Below are positions 16,865 through 25,452 of a stretch of 64,000 nt of DNA, piece after piece. The notes under the pieces are model-generated. The model was not told the DNA's origin. It did not search any database and saw nothing but the letters and a program-made list of their open reading frames with translations. This DNA comes from Maritimibacter sp. HL-12 (lineage in GTDB: Bacteria > Pseudomonadota > Alphaproteobacteria > Rhodobacterales > Rhodobacteraceae), in assembly GCF_900177545.1 (NCBI RefSeq), contig NZ_FXBQ01000001.1, positions 2,752,688 through 2,816,687 of the forward strand, in the 5' to 3' direction. Made by a program: the position numbers and the translations under genes. The first letter of the stretch is position 1; each line of letters begins with the position of its first letter.

Positions 16865-18211
16865 CTATTGTTCCCGAAATGCGCGCGACATCGAGTCGGT
16901 GATCGGCTTGGTCAGGTATTGAAAGAAGGTGCGTTCCGTCTGCTGGATCATCACCTCGGCGGGCATGCCGGGGGTTGGCGAAAAACCACTGATCCGCGAG
17001 AATTCCTCGGGCGGGAGCCGGACCCGGGCCAGATAGAACTCTTGCGGCATGACCTTGGACTCGTCCGGCAGCGCATCGGCCGAGACATAATAGAGCGTGC
17101 CGTAGAGCACCGGGGTGGTGCGTTGGTTCAACGCCACGAGCCGGACGGTGGCCGATTGTCCGATCTTCACGCTGTCGATGTCGGTGCGCGGCAGCTTGGT
17201 TTCGATGATCAGTGGCGCATCGGCGGGCAGGATCTCCGCGATCGTCTTGCCGCTCTCGATCACGCCGCCGGGCGTGTTGTAGTTCATCCGCACCACGGTG
17301 CCGGCGACAGGTGAAAGGATCGCCGAGCGCCCATGCACTTCAAGCGCGCGGTTGTAGTTCTCGCGCACGGTATCGAGCTCGTTCTCGGCGGCTTGCAGCT
17401 CATCCAGAGCCGCCTTTCTGTGCTCGACGTAGACCTGCTCGATCTGCCGCTGGTGCTTGTCCATGAGCGCCTCGATCTCCTGTTTTTCGGCCACAAGCTG
17501 GCCGATCTGGCCGAGGCCATCGGCCTGTGCCCGGAACAGGGAATTGATCTGGGATCTCTGTGTCAGGCCCTTTTCGAGCAGCGTGCTCTGCGCGGTGATA
17601 TCTTCGTCGAGCAGGTCGATCTGGCGTTCCAGCGAGGTTTTCTTCGCCAGCATCCCGGTCTCGCGGCTTTTCAGCGCGAGAATGTTGCTTTCCAGCAGGC
17701 CGACATCCTTGGCGATCTTGGCTCGGGAGGACTCGAAAATGAGCCGCTGGTTGACGATGATCTGGTTCAAGGCAGGATCATCCGCGCTCCCATCGAGGAA
17801 GGCAGGCACGGCAAAGTCTTCGTCCCCGTTGTATTCGGCCAGAAGTCGGGCGGCGACGGTCTCAAGCCGGGCGCGACGCAGGTAGAGCTCGCGCAGTTTT
17901 GCCTGCGCAGCGGTCTTGTCGAGCTGGATGATGGGCTGCCCCTTTTTCACGCGGTCTCCCTCGGAAACCAGGATATCGCTGATGATTCCCCCTTCCAGGT
18001 GCTGGATCATCTGGTTGTTGCCGGTCGCCACGAAGGAGCCTTGCGTAATCACCGCTGCGGCCAGCGGTGCCATGAAAGCCCAGGCCCCGAAGCCGCCGAA
18101 GGAAATCAGCATCACGGTGATGCCGACAAAGGTCAGGCGCTTGATCGAGCGGGGCACCTCGGAAAACCAGCGAGCTTCGGCAGGGGGTTCGTGATAGGTG
18201 ACTACGGTCAC
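16865..18211 (-). CDS. HlyD-family type I secretion adaptor
   Basis: This membrane-fusion protein of a type I secretion system has 448 aa and links the inner-membrane ABC exporter to a TolC-type outer channel. It has a short cytoplasmic N-tail and one membrane segment at about residues 26-50. A lipoyl/beta-barrel half follows (HLEGGIISDILVSEGDRVKKG), then a long alpha-helical coiled-coil at about 100-290 and the returning lipoyl half (AILSPVAGTVVRM). The C-terminus PGMPAEVMIQQTERTFFQYLTKPI is a hallmark of the PrtE/HlyD subgroup. It starts 23 bp after the ABC gene stop, so both are one operon. The outer-membrane protein is not adjacent. Confidence 0.93.
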   Translation of the reverse strand: MTVVTYHEPPAEARWFSEVPRSIKRLTFVGITVMLISFGGFGAWAFMAPLAAAVITQGSFVATGNNQMIQHLEGGIISDILVSEGDRVKKGQPIIQLDKTAAQAKLRELYLRRARLETVAARLLAEYNGDEDFAVPAFLDGSADDPALNQIIVNQRLIFESSRAKIAKDVGLLESNILALKSRETGMLAKKTSLERQIDLLDEDITAQSTLLEKGLTQRSQINSLFRAQADGLGQIGQLVAEKQEIEALMDKHQRQIEQVYVEHRKAALDELQAAENELDTVRENYNRALEVHGRSAILSPVAGTVVRMNYNTPGGVIESGKTIAEILPADAPLIIETKLPRTDIDSVKIGQSATVRLVALNQRTTPVLYGTLYYVSADALPDESKVMPQEFYLARVRLPPEEFSRISGFSPTPGMPAEVMIQQTERTFFQYLTKPITDSMSRAFREQ

Positions 18212-18234
18212 GGGTGGTTCCTCCGATCAGTGGG

Positions 18235-20277
18235 TCAGGTCCGGTTGTCGGTGATGCTGCCGCCGCCTTGCCCCCGCTTGTCGCCGGACAGCGACTTGAG
18301 CACATCTTCGCGGGCCCCGATCATCGCGACGGAGCCGTTGGCAAGCAGCAAGATCTTATCGACATGTCCCAGCAACGAGGGCTTCTGGGTCACGGCGACA
18401 ACGGTAATGCCCTGGTCCTTGGCGTGTTGCAGCGCGCGGGCCAGCGCTTGGTCGCCGGCCACGTCGAGGTTCGAGTTGGGTTCATCCAGCACCAGCAGCC
18501 GCGGCGAGCCGAAAAAGGCGCGCGCCAGCGCGATGCGCTGTTTTTGCCCGCCCGACAAGGGCGCGCCATCGGCGGCAACGATGGTTTCGTAGCCGTGTGG
18601 CAGGTTCGCGATCATTTCATGGACATCCGCCAGCTTGGCGGCCTGATAGATCTCTTCATCGGTCGCATCGCTTCGCATCCGCGCGATGTTGTCCTTGATC
18701 GTGCCGGGGAAGAGTTGCACGTCCTGCGGCAGGTAGCCGATGTTCTCGCCGAACTGGCGCTGATCCCAGTTGCGCAGATCCATGAGGTCGAGCCGGACGC
18801 AGCCCGAGGTGGGCAGGATGGCCCCGACCAGCATCTTGCCCAGCGTGGTCTTGCCCGCACCGGAATTGCCGATCACCGCAAGCGATGTGCCGGGGGCAAG
18901 GCTGAAGCTGACGCCGTTCAACACCACGCTCTTGGTGCCCTGCGGGACATAGAGCAGGCGCTCCACATCGAGCCGGCCTTCGGGGCTTGGCAAGAGCAGC
19001 CGTTCGTGATTGAGCGGCGATGCCTTCAGCAGATCCGAGATCCGCCCATAGGAGGCGCGGGACAAAATGAACTGGTTCCAGCCTTCGATGGCCCCTTCGA
19101 TCGGCGCCAGTGCGCGGCCGGCGATGATCGAGGCGGCGATGACCATGCCGCCGGTGATCTGCCCTTCGATTGCCAGGAACGCACCCCACCCCAACATGCT
19201 CACCTGCGTCAGCAAGCGCACGCCGCGAGAAAACGCGGCCGAAGTGATGTTGCGGTCCTGCGCCCGGACCTGTGCGGTCAGTGACGCCGCGGTATCGCGC
19301 CCCCAGATCGAGACCGCCTCGGGGATCATCGCCAGAGCATTGATGATCTGGCTGTTTCGCGACATCGAATCGAGGTGCATGTTGGCCATGCTCTGATGCC
19401 GGTTGGCGACGGTGAATGGCCCGGAGGTCATGCGCTGGTTGATCAACGCGATAACCAGCAGCAGCAGGGCCGTGGCCACCACGATGAGCCCGAGTTGAAA
19501 ATGGATCAGGAAGATCGCCAGCACAAAGAGCGGGGCGAAGGGCGCATCGAGAAACGCCAGGAGCGTGCCCGACACCAGAAAGCTGCGCAATTGCTGCAAA
19601 TCGCCCAAGGTCTGGTATTCGCGCCCGTTGCTGGCGAGCGCGGCGCGGGCAGCGGCGCTCAGGATCGAAGAGCCCAGCCGCGCCGCCAGTTCCACCGCGG
19701 TGCGCATCAGCACGAACCGGCGCATCGCGTCGAAGAACGCCTGCAAGACGACCGCGCCGACGATGACGGCGGTGAGCATGATCAGCGTGTCGACCGACCG
19801 GCTGGTCAGAACCCGGTCGGAAATCTGGAACAGGTAGATCGGGATCGCGAGGATCAGGATGTTGGTCGCGCAGCTGAACAGCATCACGATGGAAAGGTTT
19901 CTGCGTACCGCGGCAAGCCCGGCCTTGAGATCGCCCGAGAAATCGACCGGGCCGGTCCGGCGGTGAAAATGTGCGCCACCGCCGCCACCGCCGCCGCCCT
20001 TGCCGCCGCCGCCTCCGGCGGGGGGCTGGTTGCCCGAGTCCGGCCGTGCGATGGGGGCGGTTGGCACCTCCTTGGCGTCAATCACCTTCGCATCCGAGAT
20101 CCGGGGCGTGTCGGGGGCCGGTTTGGTTCGCGCCGCCGGCTTCTCCGGCCTGGACCGGCCGTCACCGTCGAGGCGCTGATGGGGCTGCAGGGTCAGAATG
20201 CCCGGCCTGCGCCGCTTGGCGCTGTGGTTTGTGGCGGCGGGATCCCCCGGTTCGGCCAGTTTGGTCTGCTTGTTCAT
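18235..20277 (-). CDS. Type I secretion ABC exporter with Gly-rich N-terminal extension and altered H-loop
   Basis: This PrtD/HlyB-type exporter has 680 aa. A disordered, Pro- and Gly-rich cytoplasmic region of about 115 residues (with a run of Gly around 88-101) precedes a six-helix membrane domain (about 128-400) and an ATPase domain. Walker A GNSGAGKT is at 470-477; LSGGQKQR and LLVLDEPNSNLD follow. The H-loop, normally THR or AHR, reads VAVTQKPSLL, so the switch His is Gln631. The Walker B Glu is present. There is no C39 peptidase domain, so substrates are probably not cleaved at a double-Gly site. It lies 31 bp downstream of the 639-aa repeat protein. Confidence 0.92.
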   Translation of the reverse strand: MNKQTKLAEPGDPAATNHSAKRRRPGILTLQPHQRLDGDGRSRPEKPAARTKPAPDTPRISDAKVIDAKEVPTAPIARPDSGNQPPAGGGGGKGGGGGGGGAHFHRRTGPVDFSGDLKAGLAAVRRNLSIVMLFSCATNILILAIPIYLFQISDRVLTSRSVDTLIMLTAVIVGAVVLQAFFDAMRRFVLMRTAVELAARLGSSILSAAARAALASNGREYQTLGDLQQLRSFLVSGTLLAFLDAPFAPLFVLAIFLIHFQLGLIVVATALLLLVIALINQRMTSGPFTVANRHQSMANMHLDSMSRNSQIINALAMIPEAVSIWGRDTAASLTAQVRAQDRNITSAAFSRGVRLLTQVSMLGWGAFLAIEGQITGGMVIAASIIAGRALAPIEGAIEGWNQFILSRASYGRISDLLKASPLNHERLLLPSPEGRLDVERLLYVPQGTKSVVLNGVSFSLAPGTSLAVIGNSGAGKTTLGKMLVGAILPTSGCVRLDLMDLRNWDQRQFGENIGYLPQDVQLFPGTIKDNIARMRSDATDEEIYQAAKLADVHEMIANLPHGYETIVAADGAPLSGGQKQRIALARAFFGSPRLLVLDEPNSNLDVAGDQALARALQHAKDQGITVVAVTQKPSLLGHVDKILLLANGSVAMIGAREDVLKSLSGDKRGQGGGSITDNRT

Positions 20278-20308
20278 AGTACCGCTGCCAGTGAGTTTGT
20301 GGTTTCAA

Positions 20309-22228
20309 TCAGGCGACCATGCCGCCCATCGGATCATTGCCCAGTTCGTCGTCGCTGACGTAGCCGGTGTAGCCCTCGCTGTTGTCACCGGGCTGCATTT
20401 CGCTGCCATCCATGAGAAAGGCCACGGCTTCACTCACGAGGCCGCCTTCGCCGCCGGCGAGGAGATCGCTGTCTTCGGTCACGATCAAACCGGCCTGGTG
20501 CATCAGCGCGTCGGAATAGGCCTCGCCGTTGACGTGGATCTCGGAGTCGACGCCGAATTCGGAAATGGCCGCGATATTGATGAGCGCGTTCGCCCCCGCA
20601 ATCAGGCCCGCCCCGCCACCGCCGCCGGCCAGGAACACCTGATCGGAGTCGGAAACGATATTGACCTGATCTATGATCTGAAGGTTGATCAGATCGCCGT
20701 CGATGTAGAGCACGCTCAGGACGTCGTCGCCGGCGAATGCCTCATGCGCGCGGATGCTTTCGGGCACCGCGTCGGAGCCTTCGGCGAGGCTGGTGACGAA
20801 GGCATCGAAGTCCGATGACATCTGGTGGTAACTGTCGACGCCGATCGAGGTTATGCTGGCCTGGTTCCAGAGCACGTTGTCATTGCCGGAAACCGACCAC
20901 GCGTCATCGTCGGGGTAGGTGATGAAATCGTCGTCCAGCAGCACGTTCATCTGGTTGATCATGCTGACGTTGATGATGCCGCCGCCGACCACGATCAGAT
21001 CGTATTGAAAGCTCATCGCCAGAAGGCTGGCGGCATTGACCGCCAGGTTGCCGCCGCTCTCGATGAACGTCCCGTGTGACGAAAGCTCCAGGCTCACCAT
21101 GTCGTTGTCGTTGACCAGGTTCTGTTGCAGCAGGTAGTTGAAGTTGACCACGTTGCCATCCAGGCGCACCACGGATGCGAAGGATGGAATGCCGGGAAGG
21201 TCGCCGCCAGCCGCTTCCGGATCATCTGACGAGGCGGCGAGGCTCAGGATCGAGGCGATACTGCTGATCGTGTTGCCCTCCGCCCCCGGGCCGTTCAGCG
21301 CACCGTTGATCATGTCGAGGTCGCTGATCACGTTGGTCTGGCTGATGCTCGACAACGACAGGCTGTCACCCATCACCGCGATCACCGGCGCGTCGGCCAG
21401 GGAATAGGAGACATGGGCCTGATTGACGATGGTGTTGCCGCCGGTGATCACGTCGTGGGCCGGGCCGACATCATCGTCTTCCTCGGGCAGTTCGGGCAGG
21501 GCGGCTTCAAGATCGGGGACGATATCCGTGGCTTCGCCATCGACATGGGTGCCGACGGCCTGGTCGCCGGTCAGAACGACCACCTTGGCCGAGGGCGGGC
21601 TTGCCGCGGCTTCATAGCTGGTGACCGCGTCGAAAATCTCGTGGGCTGTCGTGGCCATCGCGTCGCCGCTTTCCGGCACATCGGGAACCATTGGGCCGGC
21701 CAGGTTGCCGGACGCTCCCACCAACCATTCAAGTGCCAGTGACTGTGCAACCGGCGACACAAGCTCACCGGGTGTCATCCCGATGAGTATATCGGAATCC
21801 AGGAGCAGGTTCTGTTGCACGACAACCGCCGCGAAGGACGACGGCGGCGGCGGTGGTTGAATGATGAATTTGACAGAATACCCGGATGGCAGCGCCGCAT
21901 AGGGCTCGACCGGGCCGATCGGAAAATCGCCATTCCAGATATACGGCACTGACGGGTCGAATTTTGATTTCAGCAAAACGGATGTCGGCATGAACCGATC
22001 AGGCAAGGGCAGGAGTGGTAATTTGTAGGAAATACCCGGATCGAAACTCACCAAGTTCAATGGTGCCGATACGTGAATATTTATGTTTGGAAGTCCGACG
22101 CCCTCGTCGTATTCGGGGCCCTCGCGTTCAAACGGATCGTGATCGGTGCGCAGCCGGGCTTGCTCGGTAACCTGATTGAATGAACCAATAAAATGGGCAA
22201 TTGCTTCAGTTGTGAGATCAAAGGCCAT
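20309..22228 (-). CDS. Large repeat protein, candidate type I secretion substrate
   Basis: I do not recognise a named family for this acidic 639-aa protein. Five copies of a strict Q-x-N-x3-D-x-D motif are visible at residues 138, 297, 368, 426 and 521, with a degenerate one at 578. Four fuller repeats (about 280-330, 353-405, 409-465, 505-562) read hydrophobic strand, Gly-Asp turn, QxN motif, Asp pair, then G-x-N-x-h-N-x-A. This alternation suggests a beta-rich, possibly calcium-binding fold. There is no Sec signal peptide. It sits directly before the exporter genes and after the 556-aa Gly-rich protein with which it shares a module, so export by this system is likely but inferred. The C-terminus is acidic and Gly/Met-rich. 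Confidence 0.75.
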   Translation of the reverse strand: MAFDLTTEAIAHFIGSFNQVTEQARLRTDHDPFEREGPEYDEGVGLPNINIHVSAPLNLVSFDPGISYKLPLLPLPDRFMPTSVLLKSKFDPSVPYIWNGDFPIGPVEPYAALPSGYSVKFIIQPPPPPSSFAAVVVQQNLLLDSDILIGMTPGELVSPVAQSLALEWLVGASGNLAGPMVPDVPESGDAMATTAHEIFDAVTSYEAAASPPSAKVVVLTGDQAVGTHVDGEATDIVPDLEAALPELPEEDDDVGPAHDVITGGNTIVNQAHVSYSLADAPVIAVMGDSLSLSSISQTNVISDLDMINGALNGPGAEGNTISSIASILSLAASSDDPEAAGGDLPGIPSFASVVRLDGNVVNFNYLLQQNLVNDNDMVSLELSSHGTFIESGGNLAVNAASLLAMSFQYDLIVVGGGIINVSMINQMNVLLDDDFITYPDDDAWSVSGNDNVLWNQASITSIGVDSYHQMSSDFDAFVTSLAEGSDAVPESIRAHEAFAGDDVLSVLYIDGDLINLQIIDQVNIVSDSDQVFLAGGGGGAGLIAGANALINIAAISEFGVDSEIHVNGEAYSDALMHQAGLIVTEDSDLLAGGEGGLVSEAVAFLMDGSEMQPGDNSEGYTGYVSDDELGNDPMGGMVA

Positions 22229-22286
22229 CTGATTGCCCCACCCGGTGGACAGTTAAATACACGTGATTGTTTTTGGTTTGACGGTG

Positions 22287-22312
22287 GCCTGCGCGACCAA
22301 GGTCGCGCAGGC
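22287..22312 (+). terminator. Strong hairpin with T-run on the plus strand between the two candidate substrates
   Basis: A perfect 12-bp inverted repeat (GCCTGCGCGACC, 2-nt centre, complement) is followed on the plus strand by GGCTTTTTCTT. As a Rho-independent terminator it faces right, against the direction of the flanking minus-strand genes. On the minus strand it has no T-run and would act only as an intercistronic RNA hairpin between the 556-aa and 639-aa genes. Confidence 0.6.
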
Positions 22313-22335
22313 TTTTTCTTCATTCGGACAATGAC

Positions 22336-24006
22336 TTACGTCATGTCGTCTTCGCCCACCAAGGTCGAGGAGAGCGAGCCGCCGACAACGGTCATGTCAA
22401 CCGTGTTGCCCAGGATGTTGGCACCCTGCACGATATCCATGTTGAAGGCCGAGGTATCGACAACGGCGGATGCCTGGGCTTCCGACAGGCCGTTGACGTA
22501 GCCGTCATCGCCGTTGTGGGAGCCCCACATCCCGCCGTGGCCGGCTGCACCGCCATCGCCGGAGGTGGCATTGCCGGCTGATCCGCCGCTACCACCAACC
22601 GCAAGGGCTTTGCCGCCCATGGCCATGCCGCCACCGGCCATGCCACCGTCGCCGCCCATGGCAAAGGCTTTGCCGCCATGGCCGCCGTCGCCGCCTTCGC
22701 CGTAGCCGCCGCCGACACCGATGCCGTGGCCGGCACCAAAGCCGAGGCCTTCGCCACCGGTGGCGTTACCGGTATTGCCGCTGTTGCCGCCGTCGCCGCC
22801 AGATCCGGCACCTCCGGCCGCGCCGGCACCGCCTGCGCCACCATCACCGGCATCGCCAGCCGCCGCGTCCGCCGCGGCATCTGCTGCGGCGTCAGCCGCA
22901 AATCCGGCCAGGCCGCCGCCGCCGGCTGCAGCGGCCGCTGCAGCACCGTGGGCCGCCGCAGCTCCGCTTCCGCCGGTCGCGCCGGGCGCGCCGTCGCCGC
23001 CTTCGGCACCATCACCGCCATCGCCGGTACCACCGGTACCCGTGGAGCTGTGGTTGTTGCCCTCTGCGCCAACGCCGACGCCGACACCCAGGCCGCCAAG
23101 GCCTACGCCGGTGCCGCTCCCGGCGCCGCCGTCGTCGCCGTCGCCGCCTTTGGCCATCGTGTGGCCGCCATTGGCACCGTGTCCACCGCCTGCAACGGCA
23201 CCGCCGGCGAAGGCCGCGGTATGACCGCCATTGCCGCCGTTGGTGGAGGCACCACCGCCACCTTCACCACCTTCCGGCTGGGCTTCGATGCCCTCGTCGG
23301 ACGTCGCGGTGCCGCCATGGGCACTGCCCTGCTGCTGGAAGTTGGAATTGTTGTGGACCTGCGGGTTGCTGAGCTCGTCATTGTCGTGCAGCGTCGCCGA
23401 CTGGGCAATGACCGTTCCGGCATCGTTGCCGCTACCGTTCAGCGCACCTTCGAGAACATCCTTCAGGCTGATGTCGTTTCCGGCACCGTTCGAGTAGTTC
23501 ACCGAACCACCCTTCTGGGCCATCAGGATATCGCCGGTCGAGCTGCCCCCGGACAGATCGAAATCGGCGAAATCGTCGTCAGAAGGCAGCCCATCGAGGC
23601 CAACACCCACGTCCACTTTCACGTCAGTTTTCACGTCAGTTTTCACGTCAGTGTCGTTGACGTTTTTCGCGTAATTGTACGCATCATTGTCCGCAGTGTT
23701 GTACGCATCATTGTCCGCAGTGTTGTGCGCATCATTGTCCGCAGTGTTGTGCGCATCATTGTCCGCAGTGTTGTGCGCATCGTTGTCGGCGGTGTTGAGC
23801 GCATCATTGTCCGCGGTGTTGTTTGCGGTGTTGTCGTTGTCAATGTCGTTGTCAATTTCGTTGTCAATGTCGTTGTCATTGACGTTGTCATTGTCATTGT
23901 CATTCTTGTTGACGTTTTTGGAACCCTTGCCGCCACTGACGTTGGGACCGACGCCGACAACGTTGCCGGCACCGAAAAGGATATTGTTGTTTTTGAACAC
24001 ACTCAT
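22336..24006 (-). CDS. Asn/Asp-repeat and glycine-rich protein, candidate type I secretion substrate
   Basis: This 556-aa low-complexity protein is of no named family known to me. It has a short start (MSVFKNNNILFGAGNVVGVG), an Asn/Asp-rich stretch (31-62), six tandem NTADNDAx units (63-110) and TDVK repeats (119-131). A middle module holds Q202-S-A-x3-D-N-D, matching the 639-aa protein. A Gly/Ala-rich PGRS-like region covers about 246-505, and the C-terminus ends in AFNMDIVQGANILGNT and an acidic tail. There is no Sec signal. GGAG lies about 8 bp before the ATG. It is the first gene of the putative secretion operon, divergent from the LuxR-type regulator. A surface or biofilm matrix role is a guess. 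Confidence 0.75.
   Translation of the reverse strand: MSVFKNNNILFGAGNVVGVGPNVSGGKGSKNVNKNDNDNDNVNDNDIDNEIDNDIDNDNTANNTADNDALNTADNDAHNTADNDAHNTADNDAHNTADNDAYNTADNDAYNYAKNVNDTDVKTDVKTDVKVDVGVGLDGLPSDDDFADFDLSGGSSTGDILMAQKGGSVNYSNGAGNDISLKDVLEGALNGSGNDAGTVIAQSATLHDNDELSNPQVHNNSNFQQQGSAHGGTATSDEGIEAQPEGGEGGGGASTNGGNGGHTAAFAGGAVAGGGHGANGGHTMAKGGDGDDGGAGSGTGVGLGGLGVGVGVGAEGNNHSSTGTGGTGDGGDGAEGGDGAPGATGGSGAAAAHGAAAAAAAGGGGLAGFAADAAADAAADAAAGDAGDGGAGGAGAAGGAGSGGDGGNSGNTGNATGGEGLGFGAGHGIGVGGGYGEGGDGGHGGKAFAMGGDGGMAGGGMAMGGKALAVGGSGGSAGNATSGDGGAAGHGGMWGSHNGDDGYVNGLSEAQASAVVDTSAFNMDIVQGANILGNTVDMTVVGGSLSSTLVGEDDMT
23677..23820 (-). repeat. 24-bp tandem repeat array encoding NTADNDAx
   Basis: Six consecutive 24-bp units encode NTADNDA followed by L, H, H, H, Y and Y. 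Units 2-6 are nearly identical at the DNA level (core CATTGTCCGCAGTGTTG on the plus strand), so the array can expand or contract by slippage without shifting frame. It is flanked by a shorter 12-bp repeat (ACGTCAGTTTTC type) at about 23610-23650 encoding KTDV. Confidence 0.9.
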
Positions 24007-24690
24007 TGGATTTTCTCCATGTGAGGCATCCGATCGTCACCGCTCTGTTACAAGTGACATGGTTTCGGATGCGATTGGTTTCCAGTTGTTTTCGTGATCG
24101 GGCCTCGATGACGAAAACTCGGTCATCGCAAAGCCCGTTGTCTCAAGATGAATCGTCCCTGGTTGCTCCCTTTCCTTTCTCGGGGGCAGGAGCATCCGAA
24201 GAGCGTGGTGCTTCAGGCAGGAGCCGGCGGTTTCCAGTTGAGAAATCCGGCAAGGCCCAGCGCGATCCCTTCGGCAATTGCTGTCCCCCGTTTGGGTCTG
24301 CACAACTTCGTGCACCTCAAAGGATGAGAGGGAATCAGGCCGCGAAAATAGCCAACACTTCGGAATAGATATGAAAGTGAGGAGAAAGATTATTAATTCC
24401 ATGAGATTAAATGGGAGCGATTCGTACCTTCGTACTATGCGCTCTGAACCTCAGGAATACCTGGACTAGCCAGATTGGAGGGGGCAGGGACGTACCCAAA
24501 AGGATTAGATATACAACTTCCGGATGAATTATATCGATCAATTGGTTAAAAAAACGACGGCGGAAGCCGTTCAATCGTTGTTATGAACCTGCTTCAATGC
24601 TACGATCCTCGTTCTCTACCAGATCAATATCGAGATTGATTTCGGCAAAACCCATCGAGCGGTGCAGAGTTTTGTTTGGGGGGCATTGCA
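24007..24690. other. 684-bp divergent control region of the secretion locus
   Basis: No convincing gene is seen here; the short open frames overlap on both strands and lack family features. The region is AT-richer than its surroundings, mainly at 24340-24560. A 12-bp direct repeat GGTTTCCAGTTG occurs at 24077-24088 and 24229-24240. A short TCGTAC repeat with 2-bp spacing lies near 24420. It must contain promoters for the minus-strand secretion operon and for the plus-strand LuxR-type gene. Confidence 0.6.
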
Positions 24691-25452
24691 ATGGGTCAGT
24701 TGGATGACGCGTGGGGTCATTCCTCCACCGAGTATCTAAGCGTGGGCCGTTCATCACGGGGCGTCATAGCGCTGGTTTCCGGCAACCAGACGTTTTCGGA
24801 GCGGCTTTGCCGCGTGACCGAAGCGGAAGTCGACAAGGTCGAGGTCAGTCGTCACGACTCCGTCGACCAGGTGATCGAAACCTTGCCGATGTGGCGTGAA
24901 CGATTGCGCCTGGTCGTACTTGACGAAACCGCGGCCGGAAAACTCGACACCGCTGTTTCGAGCTGGGTGCAAGACCAGTCCGCCGCAAGGATTGCCTGCG
25001 CCTATTGCGACGTCGACCGGGTCCGGCAAGTGTTTGCCAACGGCTGTTACCCGGCCGCGATTTCGAGCTTCTTTCCGCTCAACCTGAGTTTCGATGCCTG
25101 GATCTCGATGCTGAAGCTGTGCCTTTCGCGGCATACCTACGTGGCGACCGAACTGATCGAGGCGCTCTCCACGCTGCCGGGACTCCAGGGCGCACCGCCG
25201 AACCGGGCCAAGGCGTTCGCGAATGCAGAATCCGCATCCTGGCCGTCTTCGGGAAACAACCTGAACCGGCTGACACAGCGCGAGATCGAGGTTCTGAAAC
25301 ATGTGGCGGAAGGCTATCAGAACAAGGTGATCGCGGCCAAGCTGGGGCTTTCGGAGAACACGGTGAAACTGCACATGCACCACGTCATTACCAAGCTGGG
25401 TGTGCACAACCGGACGGAAGCTGCAATGATCTATGCCACCGCGAAAACCTGA
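24691..25452 (+). CDS. LuxR-type response-regulator-like transcription factor
   Basis: This 253-aa DNA-binding regulator has a C-terminal LuxR/GerE helix-turn-helix at about residues 193-250 (LTQREIEVLKHVAEGYQNKVIAAKLG in two parts, then SENTVKLHMHHVITKLG). The N-terminal half (24-150) looks like a degenerate receiver domain, with hydrophobic strands VIALVSG and LRLVVLDE where Asp78 could be the phosphoacceptor. The usual acidic pair and Lys are not obvious. The ATG at 24691 is preferred over a TTG 15 bp upstream. It is divergent from the secretion operon and overlaps the next gene by 20 bp, so it is the likely local regulator. Confidence 0.85.
   Translation: MGQLDDAWGHSSTEYLSVGRSSRGVIALVSGNQTFSERLCRVTEAEVDKVEVSRHDSVDQVIETLPMWRERLRLVVLDETAAGKLDTAVSSWVQDQSAARIACAYCDVDRVRQVFANGCYPAAISSFFPLNLSFDAWISMLKLCLSRHTYVATELIEALSTLPGLQGAPPNRAKAFANAESASWPSSGNNLNRLTQREIEVLKHVAEGYQNKVIAAKLGLSENTVKLHMHHVITKLGVHNRTEAAMIYATAKT

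Noticed and set aside
23590..23830. CRISPR-like regular repeats
   Set aside because: The 24-bp units are directly adjacent with no spacers and encode a peptide repeat in frame; no cas genes are nearby.
22678..24024. 448-codon plus-strand open frame opposite the Gly-rich gene
   Set aside because: It is made of Ala/Val/Ile runs that mirror the repeats on the other strand, with no ribosome site or family features. It is a GC-rich shadow.
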